Assembly: GCA_032615215.1 (NCBI GenBank)
Contig: CP128433.1
Span: 4,572,501-4,636,500 of the forward strand
Reading direction: 5' to 3'
Length of the DNA: 64,000 bases
DNA from: Microbulbifer sp. MKSA007
GTDB lineage: Bacteria > Pseudomonadota > Gammaproteobacteria > Pseudomonadales > Cellvibrionaceae
The notes below the pieces were generated by a model. The model saw only the letters and a list, made by a program, of their open reading frames with translations. It was not told the DNA's origin and ran no database searches. The position numbers and the translations under genes were made by a program. Positions 36,696-44,825 of the stretch are shown here, piece by piece (position 1 is the first letter of the stretch; each line of letters starts with the position of its first letter).

Positions 36696-37986
36696 TAAGT
36701 TTTATAGTAAAGAAGACTTTAACGAGCAACAGCAGTCCTATGTCTCAATAAATACTATTAATGAGAGTAACGCTGTTGCGGTATGTGTTGAAGATAATTT
36801 TATTTGGTTGACTCTATGTTATTACTTAAAGTCAAAGAAAATATCTGCCATGCCTATCCACCCCAGTGTTCCAAAGGATACTGCAAAGCGTATGGCAGAA
36901 AAAGCTGGCTGCGAATTGCTGATTTATGGTGACTTAGCAGGATTAATTGAGCTACCGGCAACTAATTTGAATAAATCTGAAGCAGGTATTATTCAAATGA
37001 GCTCCGGCACCACAGGTGAGCCAAAATGCATATTGCGAAGCTGGGCGGATATTGATATTGAGGTAAAGAGTTATTGCCAGGCTTTCAGCGACCCGGACAG
37101 CATGACTCCAGTTGTCGCTTGTCCCGTTACCCATTCATATGGATTAATTTGTGGCGTAATGGTTGCTCTGAATCGGGGTCAGTCACCACTGATAATTAGC
37201 AATATCAATCCTAAATACCTTATCAAGAAGCTGCAGAGTTGTCAGCGTCCGCTTTTGTATTCTTCTCCGGTAATGTTGCAGGGATTATTACGTTTATGGC
37301 CGGCCAATAGCAAACTATTTGCTGCTATGACTTCAGGTTCCACTATGCCACAACAGGTATTTGAGCAGATTCAGGCACGTGTAGAAAACTTATATCAACA
37401 GTATGGATGCTCTGAAGCGGGCTGTATTAGTATAGGACAGGATTTATCTGCTGCTAACGATCAAGGAAAGCCATTACCTCATGTCGAAATTACCTGTGGT
37501 AATCTCGACAATAAACAGCAAGAGATAGTTGCTTATGTAAAAACTGCATCAGGAATTAAAACTGTTAAAACACAGGATGTCGGCTATTTGAGTGAAAATG
37601 GTCGGCTGCATTTTCTTGCACGAATGGATGACACAATCATCGTATCAGGGCTAAATGTATATCCTGCAGAAGTAGAAGATATCATACTTGAACACCCGCA
37701 AGTTAATGATGTAGTGGTATTTAAGATAGATGATCAATTTGCGGGCCAACGAGTTTGCCTACAGTATGTCGCTTCCCCAGCAATAGACCCCTCCGAACTA
37801 CGCCAATGGTGCAGTCAACACTTAGCACTATTTCAAGTACCGCAAATATTACAGCCGGTCGATGAGATAATGCGAATGGCTAACAGTAAAGTGAACCGTA
37901 AGCAGATTGCGCTGAACTATCAACAGAACATACTAACCAGAACAAATAAAAGTAGTGAAGGAAAACAAGCTGAAAGAGCCAACTAG
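36679..37986 (+). CDS. asbC: 3,4-dihydroxybenzoate-AMP ligase, AsbC-like
   Basis: A 435-residue adenylating enzyme of the ANL superfamily. AsbC activates 3,4-dihydroxybenzoate and loads it on the AsbD carrier. The phosphate loop reads MSSGTTGEPK. Later come YQQYGCSEAG, the hinge DVGYLSENGRLHFLARMDD and the core GLNVYPAEVEDII, with the catalytic Lys of the C-lobe in NSKVNRK. The ATG at 36679 has AGGA before it; a longer frame from 36616 would run deep into asbB. It lies between asbB and the asbDE fusion. Confidence 0.9.
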   Translation: MLTINDKFYSKEDFNEQQQSYVSINTINESNAVAVCVEDNFIWLTLCYYLKSKKISAMPIHPSVPKDTAKRMAEKAGCELLIYGDLAGLIELPATNLNKSEAGIIQMSSGTTGEPKCILRSWADIDIEVKSYCQAFSDPDSMTPVVACPVTHSYGLICGVMVALNRGQSPLIISNINPKYLIKKLQSCQRPLLYSSPVMLQGLLRLWPANSKLFAAMTSGSTMPQQVFEQIQARVENLYQQYGCSEAGCISIGQDLSAANDQGKPLPHVEITCGNLDNKQQEIVAYVKTASGIKTVKTQDVGYLSENGRLHFLARMDDTIIVSGLNVYPAEVEDIILEHPQVNDVVVFKIDDQFAGQRVCLQYVASPAIDPSELRQWCSQHLALFQVPQILQPVDEIMRMANSKVNRKQIALNYQQNILTRTNKSSEGKQAERAN

Positions 37987-38029
37987 TAAGTAGGGGCTAT
38001 CTATTGAGCAAACAAACAATATATTAATT

Positions 38030-39406
38030 ATGCAAAAGACTGAAATAGTAGATTCGATTCAGAGCATACTTACTAATGAGTTGAATCTAACACATATAGA
38101 AGATGTTCAGCTTCACTCCAAGCTAAATGAAGATTTATACCTTGATTCCGTACTGATCCTGCAAGTACTTATTAGCTTGGAATTAAAGCTGGGAATTGAT
38201 ATACCCGATGAAGCCTTGAACTTGAAGGATTTTGATACAGTCGATAGCTTTAGTGAGTTTATATTAGGCCGGGTTAACTATAAGAGCGAGAATGGCGCTT
38301 CTCCCAAACATACCGATCCTCAAGAGAAATCAGGAGTCGAAATAGCTCCAGCAGAACAAGCTGAAGAGCAGACAGAAGAGTTTGAGGATATTAAAGTACA
38401 TTGTTTTGTGAGTTGTCTATGCGAGTGTATCAAAGCAAATGATCATGTTGACCATAGACCATTTTATTTTGGTGTATGGGACGCCGATGTTGTAGTTGAT
38501 AATGATTATTGTATCAACTATCACGCTGAGAATTTGAACCATGACTTCTTTCGAAACTGGTTCGAGAAAATTTATGGTGTCGAGGTAAAGTCCTGGTACA
38601 ACCAAGGCTTATCCAAAAGCGACAATATTAACACCTTACTAACATTACTAGACAATAAATCTGCCAGTCAGAACATAATGGTAATGCTAGATATGTATAG
38701 GTTGCCAGAACGCGAAAATAAGTTTAACCAGAATCCATTCCCTCACTACGTAATGCTGGAAAATAGCCAAAATCCAGAAATGTTATTTATGTGGGATCCT
38801 GATTTTCGCTGGGAAGGAGAGCAAAATAAAAAACAAGTATTACACGCAATTGAGTCGGATGCTGTTGCTGGCGGTTATATCTTTGATAGCAGCCAAATTA
38901 AACCAAGCTCCAATCAGGCAATCCATGACTATTTTACTACCTGTTTGAACTTAAACAATAATCCGATGACGGATGCTGTGCGAAAAATTGTCAAGGCACA
39001 TTTGGCTCCTGAAAGTCAGCTAAGCCCCTCTAATTTAAGCCGTGCTCTCACTCAGCTTCCCGTATTGGCTATTCGAAAGTATGCCTACGAACATGGCTTA
39101 GCATATTTTATGTTGCAGCTAAATTTGGATTTTGATGAATTTGAAACATGGTGCGACATTATTGAAGAGTTAGTTTCCACTTATAAGCAGATTCAATTTC
39201 GTTCTATGAAAATCGCGAATTACGCTACTGAAGGAAACTATCCATCCGAATCATCGACAGATATTAAAACAGAAATCATGCAGCTACTGGATCAACAAGA
39301 TCAGCGAGAATTTAAAATCAAAGGTCAGCTACATACATTATTTCAACAATGGCAAAACCATGTAGCTATTACTAACAAAGAACGTTCCAATGAGGTGTGC
39401 ATATGA
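38030..39406 (+). CDS. asbDE: Fused aryl carrier protein and aryl transferase (AsbD-AsbE)
   Basis: Residues 1-82 form a carrier protein with phosphopantetheine Ser40 in LDSVLIL. A Glu/Gln-rich linker of about 40 residues follows. From about residue 120 the protein resembles AsbE (DUF6005 type), which moves 3,4-dihydroxybenzoate from the carrier to a polyamine: CFVSCLCECIKAN, PFYFGVWDADVVV, MFMWDPDFRWEG-like segments and GGYIFD are visible. In Bacillus AsbD (~91 aa) and AsbE (~327 aa) are separate; 458 residues equals their sum plus a linker. Both halves are intact. The ATG has a weak ribosome site. Its end overlaps asbF by ATGA. Confidence 0.87.
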   Translation: MQKTEIVDSIQSILTNELNLTHIEDVQLHSKLNEDLYLDSVLILQVLISLELKLGIDIPDEALNLKDFDTVDSFSEFILGRVNYKSENGASPKHTDPQEKSGVEIAPAEQAEEQTEEFEDIKVHCFVSCLCECIKANDHVDHRPFYFGVWDADVVVDNDYCINYHAENLNHDFFRNWFEKIYGVEVKSWYNQGLSKSDNINTLLTLLDNKSASQNIMVMLDMYRLPERENKFNQNPFPHYVMLENSQNPEMLFMWDPDFRWEGEQNKKQVLHAIESDAVAGGYIFDSSQIKPSSNQAIHDYFTTCLNLNNNPMTDAVRKIVKAHLAPESQLSPSNLSRALTQLPVLAIRKYAYEHGLAYFMLQLNLDFDEFETWCDIIEELVSTYKQIQFRSMKIANYATEGNYPSESSTDIKTEIMQLLDQQDQREFKIKGQLHTLFQQWQNHVAITNKERSNEVCI

Positions 39407-40251
39407 TTTTATCTATCTGTACAATCTCTTTTCGCCATCAACTGGTTTCAATTGATCATTTGGCAAAGTGGGCGAAGCATAATCATTTTCAGGGTATTGA
39501 ATTGTGGGGAACTCACGCAAAAAACCTCGCCTCTCAACCAGAATATAATAAAGATTGGTTGGCGGACTACGGCCTAAAAATCACGATGTTAAGTGATTAT
39601 TTAGCACTATATGCCACTGAAGCTGAGTTACATAAACAAGTAGAACATTTATGTTACTTAGCAAAACATTGGGGTGCTAAGAAAATTAGGACTTTTGCCG
39701 GCTCCGAGGCAAGCGCAAACACATCTGAGCATGGCTTTGCACGATTAACAAAGACGTTGCGCAAGGTCTGTCAATGGATGTCCCGACATGATCTCAACTT
39801 GATTATTGAAACACATCCCAATACATATGCGGATTCCGTCCCAGCAACAAAGCATTTATTACAGAGCGTTGCTTGTGACAACCTTCAAATCAATTTTGAC
39901 GTACTCCATGTCTGGGAATCAAAAACTGAAGTGATCCCAGCTTTTGAGGCTTTAAAAGATAATATTAATCATATCCACTTAAAAAATGTAAGTTCTGCAG
40001 AATTCCTGAATGTGTTCTCGCCTGCTAATGTATATTCTGCTTCTGGCTCGCGGGAAGGTATTGTCCCGCTGTTTGATGGCGCTGTTAACTATCAGGAATT
40101 CGTAAGTCATATTAGTCAACATCCAGACAAGAGAGTCCGCAACATTGAAGCTTCACTGGAATGGTTTGGTGATGACTGTAAAGAAACACTAGCTAGAGAT
40201 AGATACCTAATTCAACAACTTCAGCAGTGTCGCGAACCACTAGCCATTTAG
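39403..40251 (+). CDS. asbF: 3-dehydroshikimate dehydratase, AsbF-like
   Basis: A TIM-barrel metal enzyme that turns 3-dehydroshikimate into 3,4-dihydroxybenzoate, the catechol of petrobactin. It resembles Bacillus AsbF along its whole length as I recall it: LSICTISFRHQL, GIELWGTHAKNL, KKIRTFAGSEAS, ETHPNTYADSVPAT, NVYSASGSREGIVPLFDG and SLEWFG. Likely metal ligands are E136, D166, H192 and E253. The ATG at 39403 has GAGG seven bases ahead and overlaps the asbDE stop; a GTG two codons earlier is less likely. It is the last gene of the operon. Confidence 0.95.
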   Translation: MILSICTISFRHQLVSIDHLAKWAKHNHFQGIELWGTHAKNLASQPEYNKDWLADYGLKITMLSDYLALYATEAELHKQVEHLCYLAKHWGAKKIRTFAGSEASANTSEHGFARLTKTLRKVCQWMSRHDLNLIIETHPNTYADSVPATKHLLQSVACDNLQINFDVLHVWESKTEVIPAFEALKDNINHIHLKNVSSAEFLNVFSPANVYSASGSREGIVPLFDGAVNYQEFVSHISQHPDKRVRNIEASLEWFGDDCKETLARDRYLIQQLQQCREPLAI

Positions 40252-40255
40252 TAAA

Positions 40256-40293
40256 TTGGGTCTGCTAATTTCTAGGAAATCTGGCAGACCCAA
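40256..40293. terminator. Hairpin between asbF and the convergent aguB
   Basis: TTGGGTCTGC pairs perfectly with GCAGACCCAA, and the loop contains a further ATTTC-TAG-GAAAT stem. It sits in the 53-bp gap between two converging stop codons. There is no long T run, so it is a likely two-way transcript end but not a textbook terminator. Confidence 0.6.
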
Positions 40294-40304
40294 ACTATCA
40301 ACTC

Positions 40305-41192
40305 TTAATCACGGTAAATTTTCGTTAAGTCTTGGTAATGATCGACACGTCTATCTCGCAAGTATGGCCAAATACGACGTACTTGTTCACTTTTCTCCAT
40401 ATCTATATTCGCAATTAGTATCTCACCATCACTTTCACTTGCACAGGCAAGTAGCTCGCCCTGTGGACCACAGATAAAGCTATTACCCCAGAAATCAATG
40501 CCGGCAGAACTTCCACTGGAATCACTTTCATGGCCCACACGATTACAACTAATAACTGGTACGCCATTCGCTACCGCGTGGGACCTTTGTACAATTTTCC
40601 AGGCTTCAAGTTGCCGTTGCTGCTCAGCCGCATCATCGCGCGGGTCCCATCCAATTGCGGTTGGGTAAATCAGTAATTCTGCTCCAGCCATTGCCATCAG
40701 TCGGGCAGCTTCAGGAAACCATTGATCCCAACAAACCAATATGCCCAACTTGCCAATACTCGTATCTATAACTTCAAAGCCCAAATCACCAGGCGTGAAA
40801 TAAAATTTTTCGTAAAATCCCGGATCGTCCGGAATATGCATTTTTCGATACTTTCCGGCAATAGAGCCATTTTTATCCAATACCACTGCAGTATTGTGAT
40901 AAATACCTGCAGCACGCTTTTCAAATAAAGAGGTCACTATGACCACGCCGAGTTCTTTTGCAAGCCTTCCAAAATAATCCGTACTGGGTCCAGGGATCGT
41001 CTCAGCTAAATCGAATAAACTCACATCTTCTGACTGACAAAAATACAGACTACGATGCAACTCCTGCAGCACTACCAAATCAGCACCTTCACTCGCTGCG
41101 GCACGTATTCCCTGAGTTGACCTATCAATATTTTGTTGGCAATCAACAGTGTTATCTTGCTGAACAAGTGCCACTTTAACTATGTTACTCAT
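40305..41192 (-). CDS. aguB: N-carbamoylputrescine amidase
   Basis: A nitrilase-fold amidase that splits N-carbamoylputrescine to putrescine, CO2 and ammonia. The catalytic triad is visible: Glu in VLQELHRS, Lys in YRKMHIPDDPGF and Cys in ILVCWDQWFPEAARL. At 295 residues it has usual length. It is the second gene after agmatine deiminase (57-bp gap), both read toward the asb operon. With speA it completes the arginine-agmatine-carbamoylputrescine-putrescine route inside the island. Confidence 0.95.
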   Translation of the reverse strand: MSNIVKVALVQQDNTVDCQQNIDRSTQGIRAAASEGADLVVLQELHRSLYFCQSEDVSLFDLAETIPGPSTDYFGRLAKELGVVIVTSLFEKRAAGIYHNTAVVLDKNGSIAGKYRKMHIPDDPGFYEKFYFTPGDLGFEVIDTSIGKLGILVCWDQWFPEAARLMAMAGAELLIYPTAIGWDPRDDAAEQQRQLEAWKIVQRSHAVANGVPVISCNRVGHESDSSGSSAGIDFWGNSFICGPQGELLACASESDGEILIANIDMEKSEQVRRIWPYLRDRRVDHYQDLTKIYRD

Positions 41193-41249
41193 TAATAAAT
41201 TCGCTAGATTGTTTAATTTTAGATTAGATGCAAAAAATTTTTTTAACGC

Positions 41250-42284
41250 CTAATTAGCCAAGAGGTTTTTCGGCAGCTGCATAGTTAAACAATGCAAACT
41301 ACCGAACTGTTCGATAATGGGCCGGCAATTAACCGCAACTATCTGATGCTCCGGAAATGCCATCTGGAGAGTTTGTAACGCCTCAGTATCTTCTTCAACA
41401 TCATATACAGGAGCTAGTACCGCATCATTGATAATTAGAAAGTTGGCATAAGTGGCAGGTAAACGCTCGCCACTTGCATTTGCTTGTCCGCTAGGCCATG
41501 GTAATTCCAGCAAATTAAATGGTTTCCCATCAAGCGAGCGCATTTGTACTAAACTCTGCTTCATTTTCTCAAGTTCATCAAAAAAACGATAACCACTTTC
41601 ATTACAGCCCTGATAGACAATAGTTTGGCCAGGTGCGAACCGTGCAAGAGTGTCGATATGACTATCTGTATCATCGCCCTCTAATGCGCCATGATCCAGC
41701 CATAGAATATTCTTTGCACCTAACTCAGTTTTTAGCAGTCCCTCGATATCCGCTCTTGTCATGCGGTGGTTACGATTTTTATTTAGCAGACAGCGCTCAG
41801 TCGTTAAAAGGTTGCCCTTTTCATCAATATCTATTGCTCCACCTTCAAGAACGACGTCAATTTTCCGCCAATTACAGATACCCAATTGCTTAAACATTTC
41901 CTGGTTAATCTGATTGTCTAAATCAGCCGGGTATTTGCTTCCCCATCCATTAAACGTAAAATCGAGAGCAACAACTTCTCCTTGGCTGTTCACTACTGAA
42001 ATTGGGCCATGATCTCTCGCCCAACTATCATTTGTGGCAACAACAACAAACTGAATATTTTGAATTATTACATTAGCCACATGTAATAGCTGGCTAATAT
42101 GTTTTTTTAAAACCTCATCATGACAAACGACTACCAGTTTTTGTCGAGCAGTTATAGCTTCGCAAATAGAAACATAAACCGCTTCTACTTCGCTTAGTAT
42201 CGGTCTCCAATCAGTATCCGCATGAGGCCAAGTGAGCATTATTGCATCTTGCTTTGCCCATTCAGGTGGCAATCTATTTGACAT
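41250..42284 (-). CDS. aguA: Agmatine deiminase
   Basis: A guanidino-modifying enzyme that hydrolyses agmatine to N-carbamoylputrescine and ammonia. The N-terminus (PPEWAKQDAIMLTWPH), the NDSWARDHGP motif and the C-terminal catalytic Cys in GSLHCLTMQLP fit the family. Length 344, close to usual. It is first in an operon with aguB and is preceded by a perfect Fur-box palindrome, which ties putrescine supply to iron status. No clear ribosome site is visible before the ATG. Confidence 0.95.
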   Translation of the reverse strand: MSNRLPPEWAKQDAIMLTWPHADTDWRPILSEVEAVYVSICEAITARQKLVVVCHDEVLKKHISQLLHVANVIIQNIQFVVVATNDSWARDHGPISVVNSQGEVVALDFTFNGWGSKYPADLDNQINQEMFKQLGICNWRKIDVVLEGGAIDIDEKGNLLTTERCLLNKNRNHRMTRADIEGLLKTELGAKNILWLDHGALEGDDTDSHIDTLARFAPGQTIVYQGCNESGYRFFDELEKMKQSLVQMRSLDGKPFNLLELPWPSGQANASGERLPATYANFLIINDAVLAPVYDVEEDTEALQTLQMAFPEHQIVAVNCRPIIEQFGSLHCLTMQLPKNLLAN

Positions 42285-42759
42285 AAGTTTTAATTACTTT
42301 ATCTGATAGTTATTTTAAATTTACAGGGGTATTGAACCAGCACCAAATGATAATAATTATCATTACAATAATATAGAAAAATTCATTTCGCGCAAGTTTG
42401 GGCTCGGATTTAAATAGACTTTCGCACAGTTTTATCGTTTTCCTGATTTCATCTGGAAAACAATGCAAAGCCCTCTCAGTAAAGATTTTATTTATTTAGC
42501 ATGGTCCAACTTCCTCCGAAACAATGCACTTGGCAATGTAACTAATAGATTGCGTTTTAAGAGCTCAAACAGGTCCGACTGCACTTTGAGATTAATTACT
42601 GGATGGGAGCGAGGCACAGCTATCCACCTGACTTTCAATAAAGCTATCTCAGCTATTCTCAACTATATCTGTTCTAATACGGGAAAGACTTGTTTACTGA
42701 CATGTCAACATTGATTTCTCCGCTAGAAGCAAATCGCCGAGTCTCTTTAAAGGAATATC
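42285..42759. other. Intergenic right border of the AT-rich island
   Basis: Apart from the Fur box nothing functional is evident in 475 bp. An 83-codon frame at 42463-42714 has no ribosome site and no recognisable content. The exporter gene that follows is clearly GC-richer than the genes to the left. I see no guanidine riboswitch ahead of it. Confidence 0.5.
42346..42364 (-). promoter_or_regulatory. Fur box upstream of aguA-aguB
   Basis: AATGATAAT-A-ATTATCATT is a perfect 19-bp palindrome made of Fur hexamers, 62 bp before the aguA ATG. It predicts iron repression of agmatine-to-putrescine conversion. Confidence 0.85.
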
Positions 42760-43077
42760 ATGGCCTGGTTCTACTTAATACTCGCCGGACTATGCGAAAT
42801 TGGTTGGGTGCTGGGACTGAAAATTTCACAGGGCAGTAACACCCGCCTTCTGGGTGTGGTTATGGCTGTGGTATTTATTGGGGTCAGTGGATTTCTTCTG
42901 TGGCTGGCGCAGCGAGAGATACCTATTGGTACTTCCTATGCGGTCTGGACAGGAATTGGTGCCGCCGGAGCCTTTGCGGTAGGAGTGCTGTTCTTTGGAG
43001 ACTCCACCAGCCTTGGACGCTACCTGGGAGTTTTGCTCATTATCTTAGGCGTTGTCACGTTAAAACTCTCTCATTAA
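42760..43077 (+). CDS. gdx: Guanidinium/quaternary ammonium exporter, SMR family (Gdx/SugE)
   Basis: A 105-residue four-helix membrane protein of the small multidrug resistance family, SugE/Gdx branch. Members work as antiparallel dimers and export guanidinium by proton exchange. The conserved membrane Glu is in the first helix (AGLCEIGWVLGLK), and the GTSYAVWTGIGAAGAF signature is that of SugE. AAAGGAATATC precedes the ATG. A CCCGGGAA-AATTCCCGGG hairpin follows, between it and rsgA. Confidence 0.92.
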   Translation: MAWFYLILAGLCEIGWVLGLKISQGSNTRLLGVVMAVVFIGVSGFLLWLAQREIPIGTSYAVWTGIGAAGAFAVGVLFFGDSTSLGRYLGVLLIILGVVTLKLSH

Positions 43078-43116
43078 TTGAGAAGCACCCGGGAAAATTC
43101 CCGGGCGCCAGTTCTA

Positions 43117-44235
43117 TTAATCCTCTGAATATTTGTGTTTACGTGCCTGGTTTTGCACAGATCGATACATCTGGGATAGCGCTCTCTCCCCTGCCCGTTT
43201 CTGCGCGAGAGTTTGACCGTTACGGCTTAGTTCCTGTTGCAGTTTTTGCCAATTGCGCAAGCGCCGATCATCCAACGAACCGCCCGTTATTGCCTCTTGT
43301 ACCGCACAGCCTGGCTCTGACTGGTGCTGGCAGTCAGAGAAGCGACACTCTCTGGACAAGGCCTCAATATCAGAAAAAGTCTCCGCCACGCCATCTTCAA
43401 CATGCACCAACCCCAGCTCCCGCATTCCAGGGCTATCGAGTAACAGCGCTCCCCAACTCAGGGAGTGAAGAGAGCGTTTCCGTGTAGTGTGACGCCCTTT
43501 ACTATCGGCTTCGCGAATGGTCCCAGTCTCAGCCAGGGGTTCGCCAGACAGCGCATTTAGCAAAGTGGATTTACCCACTCCAGAAGAACCTAACAGCGCG
43601 ATAGTTTCCCCAGGTAAGCACCACTGGCGCAGCTGTGCCACGCTTTCTCGATCCAGGCTATTTACCATTGCAGCGGGTAATTCGCCGAATGGACGCAATG
43701 CCTGAAGAAAAGGGGCTGTATCTTCACACAGATCGGTCTTAGTCAGTATCAGGTGTGGGCTGCAACCAGACTCCCGAGCCAGAGCCAAATAGCGCTCAAT
43801 ACGTGAGAGGTTAAAGTCATCATTCAGGGAGGAAACAATAAAAACACTATCGACATTGGCGGCGATCATCTGCACCTGATGCCCCCCAGGTGCCATGCGC
43901 TCAAACTGGCTGCTGCGGCTCAACAAACGCACGAAATATCCACTTCTCTTCTCTAACAACAGCCAATCCCCCACCGCAGGCAAATTAGCCACAAGACTCC
44001 CGGTTAGCGGAAGGGACACAGCCCCCTGCTCGCCGGCCAACTCCAGGCGACTGCGGTGTACAGCCATAACCCGCAGCGGCAAACACTGCTCGAGTTCTTC
44101 GAGCGTCAGCTGCTGTTGGAAAAAAGGCTTCCAACCGAGTTTTTGCAGCGGAGAAGCTTCCCGCTCAATTTTGATAGATGGGGATTTAGTGCCGAATCTA
44201 TTAACAGACCGGCGGGTAAAGCGAGATTTACTCAA
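43117..44235 (-). CDS. rsgA: Ribosome small-subunit-dependent GTPase A
   Basis: A circularly permuted GTPase that helps 30S subunit maturation. In order: an OB-fold N-terminus (VMAVHRSRLELAG), G4 TKTD, G1 GSSGVGKSTLLNAL, G3 DSPGMREL, and the zinc site CRFSDCQHQSEPGC. The open frame reaches 44385, but no start there fits. A TTG at 44235 with AGAGGG nine bases ahead gives 372 residues and a basic N-terminus, as in the family. Its LGWKPFFQQQL segment resembles a second RsgA type found in some gammaproteobacteria. Confidence 0.88.
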   Translation of the reverse strand: MSKSRFTRRSVNRFGTKSPSIKIEREASPLQKLGWKPFFQQQLTLEELEQCLPLRVMAVHRSRLELAGEQGAVSLPLTGSLVANLPAVGDWLLLEKRSGYFVRLLSRSSQFERMAPGGHQVQMIAANVDSVFIVSSLNDDFNLSRIERYLALARESGCSPHLILTKTDLCEDTAPFLQALRPFGELPAAMVNSLDRESVAQLRQWCLPGETIALLGSSGVGKSTLLNALSGEPLAETGTIREADSKGRHTTRKRSLHSLSWGALLLDSPGMRELGLVHVEDGVAETFSDIEALSRECRFSDCQHQSEPGCAVQEAITGGSLDDRRLRNWQKLQQELSRNGQTLAQKRAGERALSQMYRSVQNQARKHKYSED

Positions 44236-44825
44236 GATTGAAACCCTCTGGGCGCAATAAAGCACCAAGCGACCGCACATGCGCGGCCAACAGAGCTTTC
44301 TCAGGGAAAGCCCGACGTCTAGGAATCTATCGCCGGGCGTGGGCAGCTGGAGGCTGCTACTGGACCCGACGGAGGGTTGCAACAATCATCAATCATCCTC
44401 CGCAGTCATTGAGTTCTGGATTCCGCCAAAGTACCTGGCGGGCTATGGGCAAATTAGCACTACCCGGGGATAGGAGCAAGGATAATCCCGGGAAGCCTCT
44501 TAGTAATTGCCCCGCCATAAAAAGCAAAGCCGGCAAAAGCCGGCCTTCGAATCCGATTACAGCGAGTGCATCACCTTTCTCGACTCACCATAACCCGATC
44601 AGCTGAGTATAGATCCGGCTTTTTCTTTCGCCATCGCGTTTACTCGAGAAGCATCTTCTCCTGCGGGTATTTCCACCAAGTGACGAATCTATAAAGGTTT
44701 TATGACACCCCCAACCACCTCCCCCAGACCTCCACCTCCTCGGGGTGGGAGGCCGTCAATGCGTGACTGCGATTCAATACCAACTGAGAGAACCGCAACA
44801 AGTACAACAAAAAATGGGAAGCGCT
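44236..44825. other. Intergenic region upstream of the pullulanase gene
   Basis: No convincing gene in 590 bp. A GCCGGC-aaaa-GCCGGC hairpin near 44528-44547 is followed on the minus strand by TTTGCTTTTT, so it is a terminator-like site for leftward reading. The pullulanase promoter must lie in the right part; I cannot name its boxes with confidence. Confidence 0.45.

Noticed and set aside
42463..42714. 83-codon frame upstream of gdx
   Set aside because: No ribosome site, unusual composition, no motif; it lies in a promoter region.
42640..42759. Guanidine riboswitch ahead of gdx
   Set aside because: The paired hairpins with ACGR loops (guanidine-II) and the other guanidine motifs I know are not visible.
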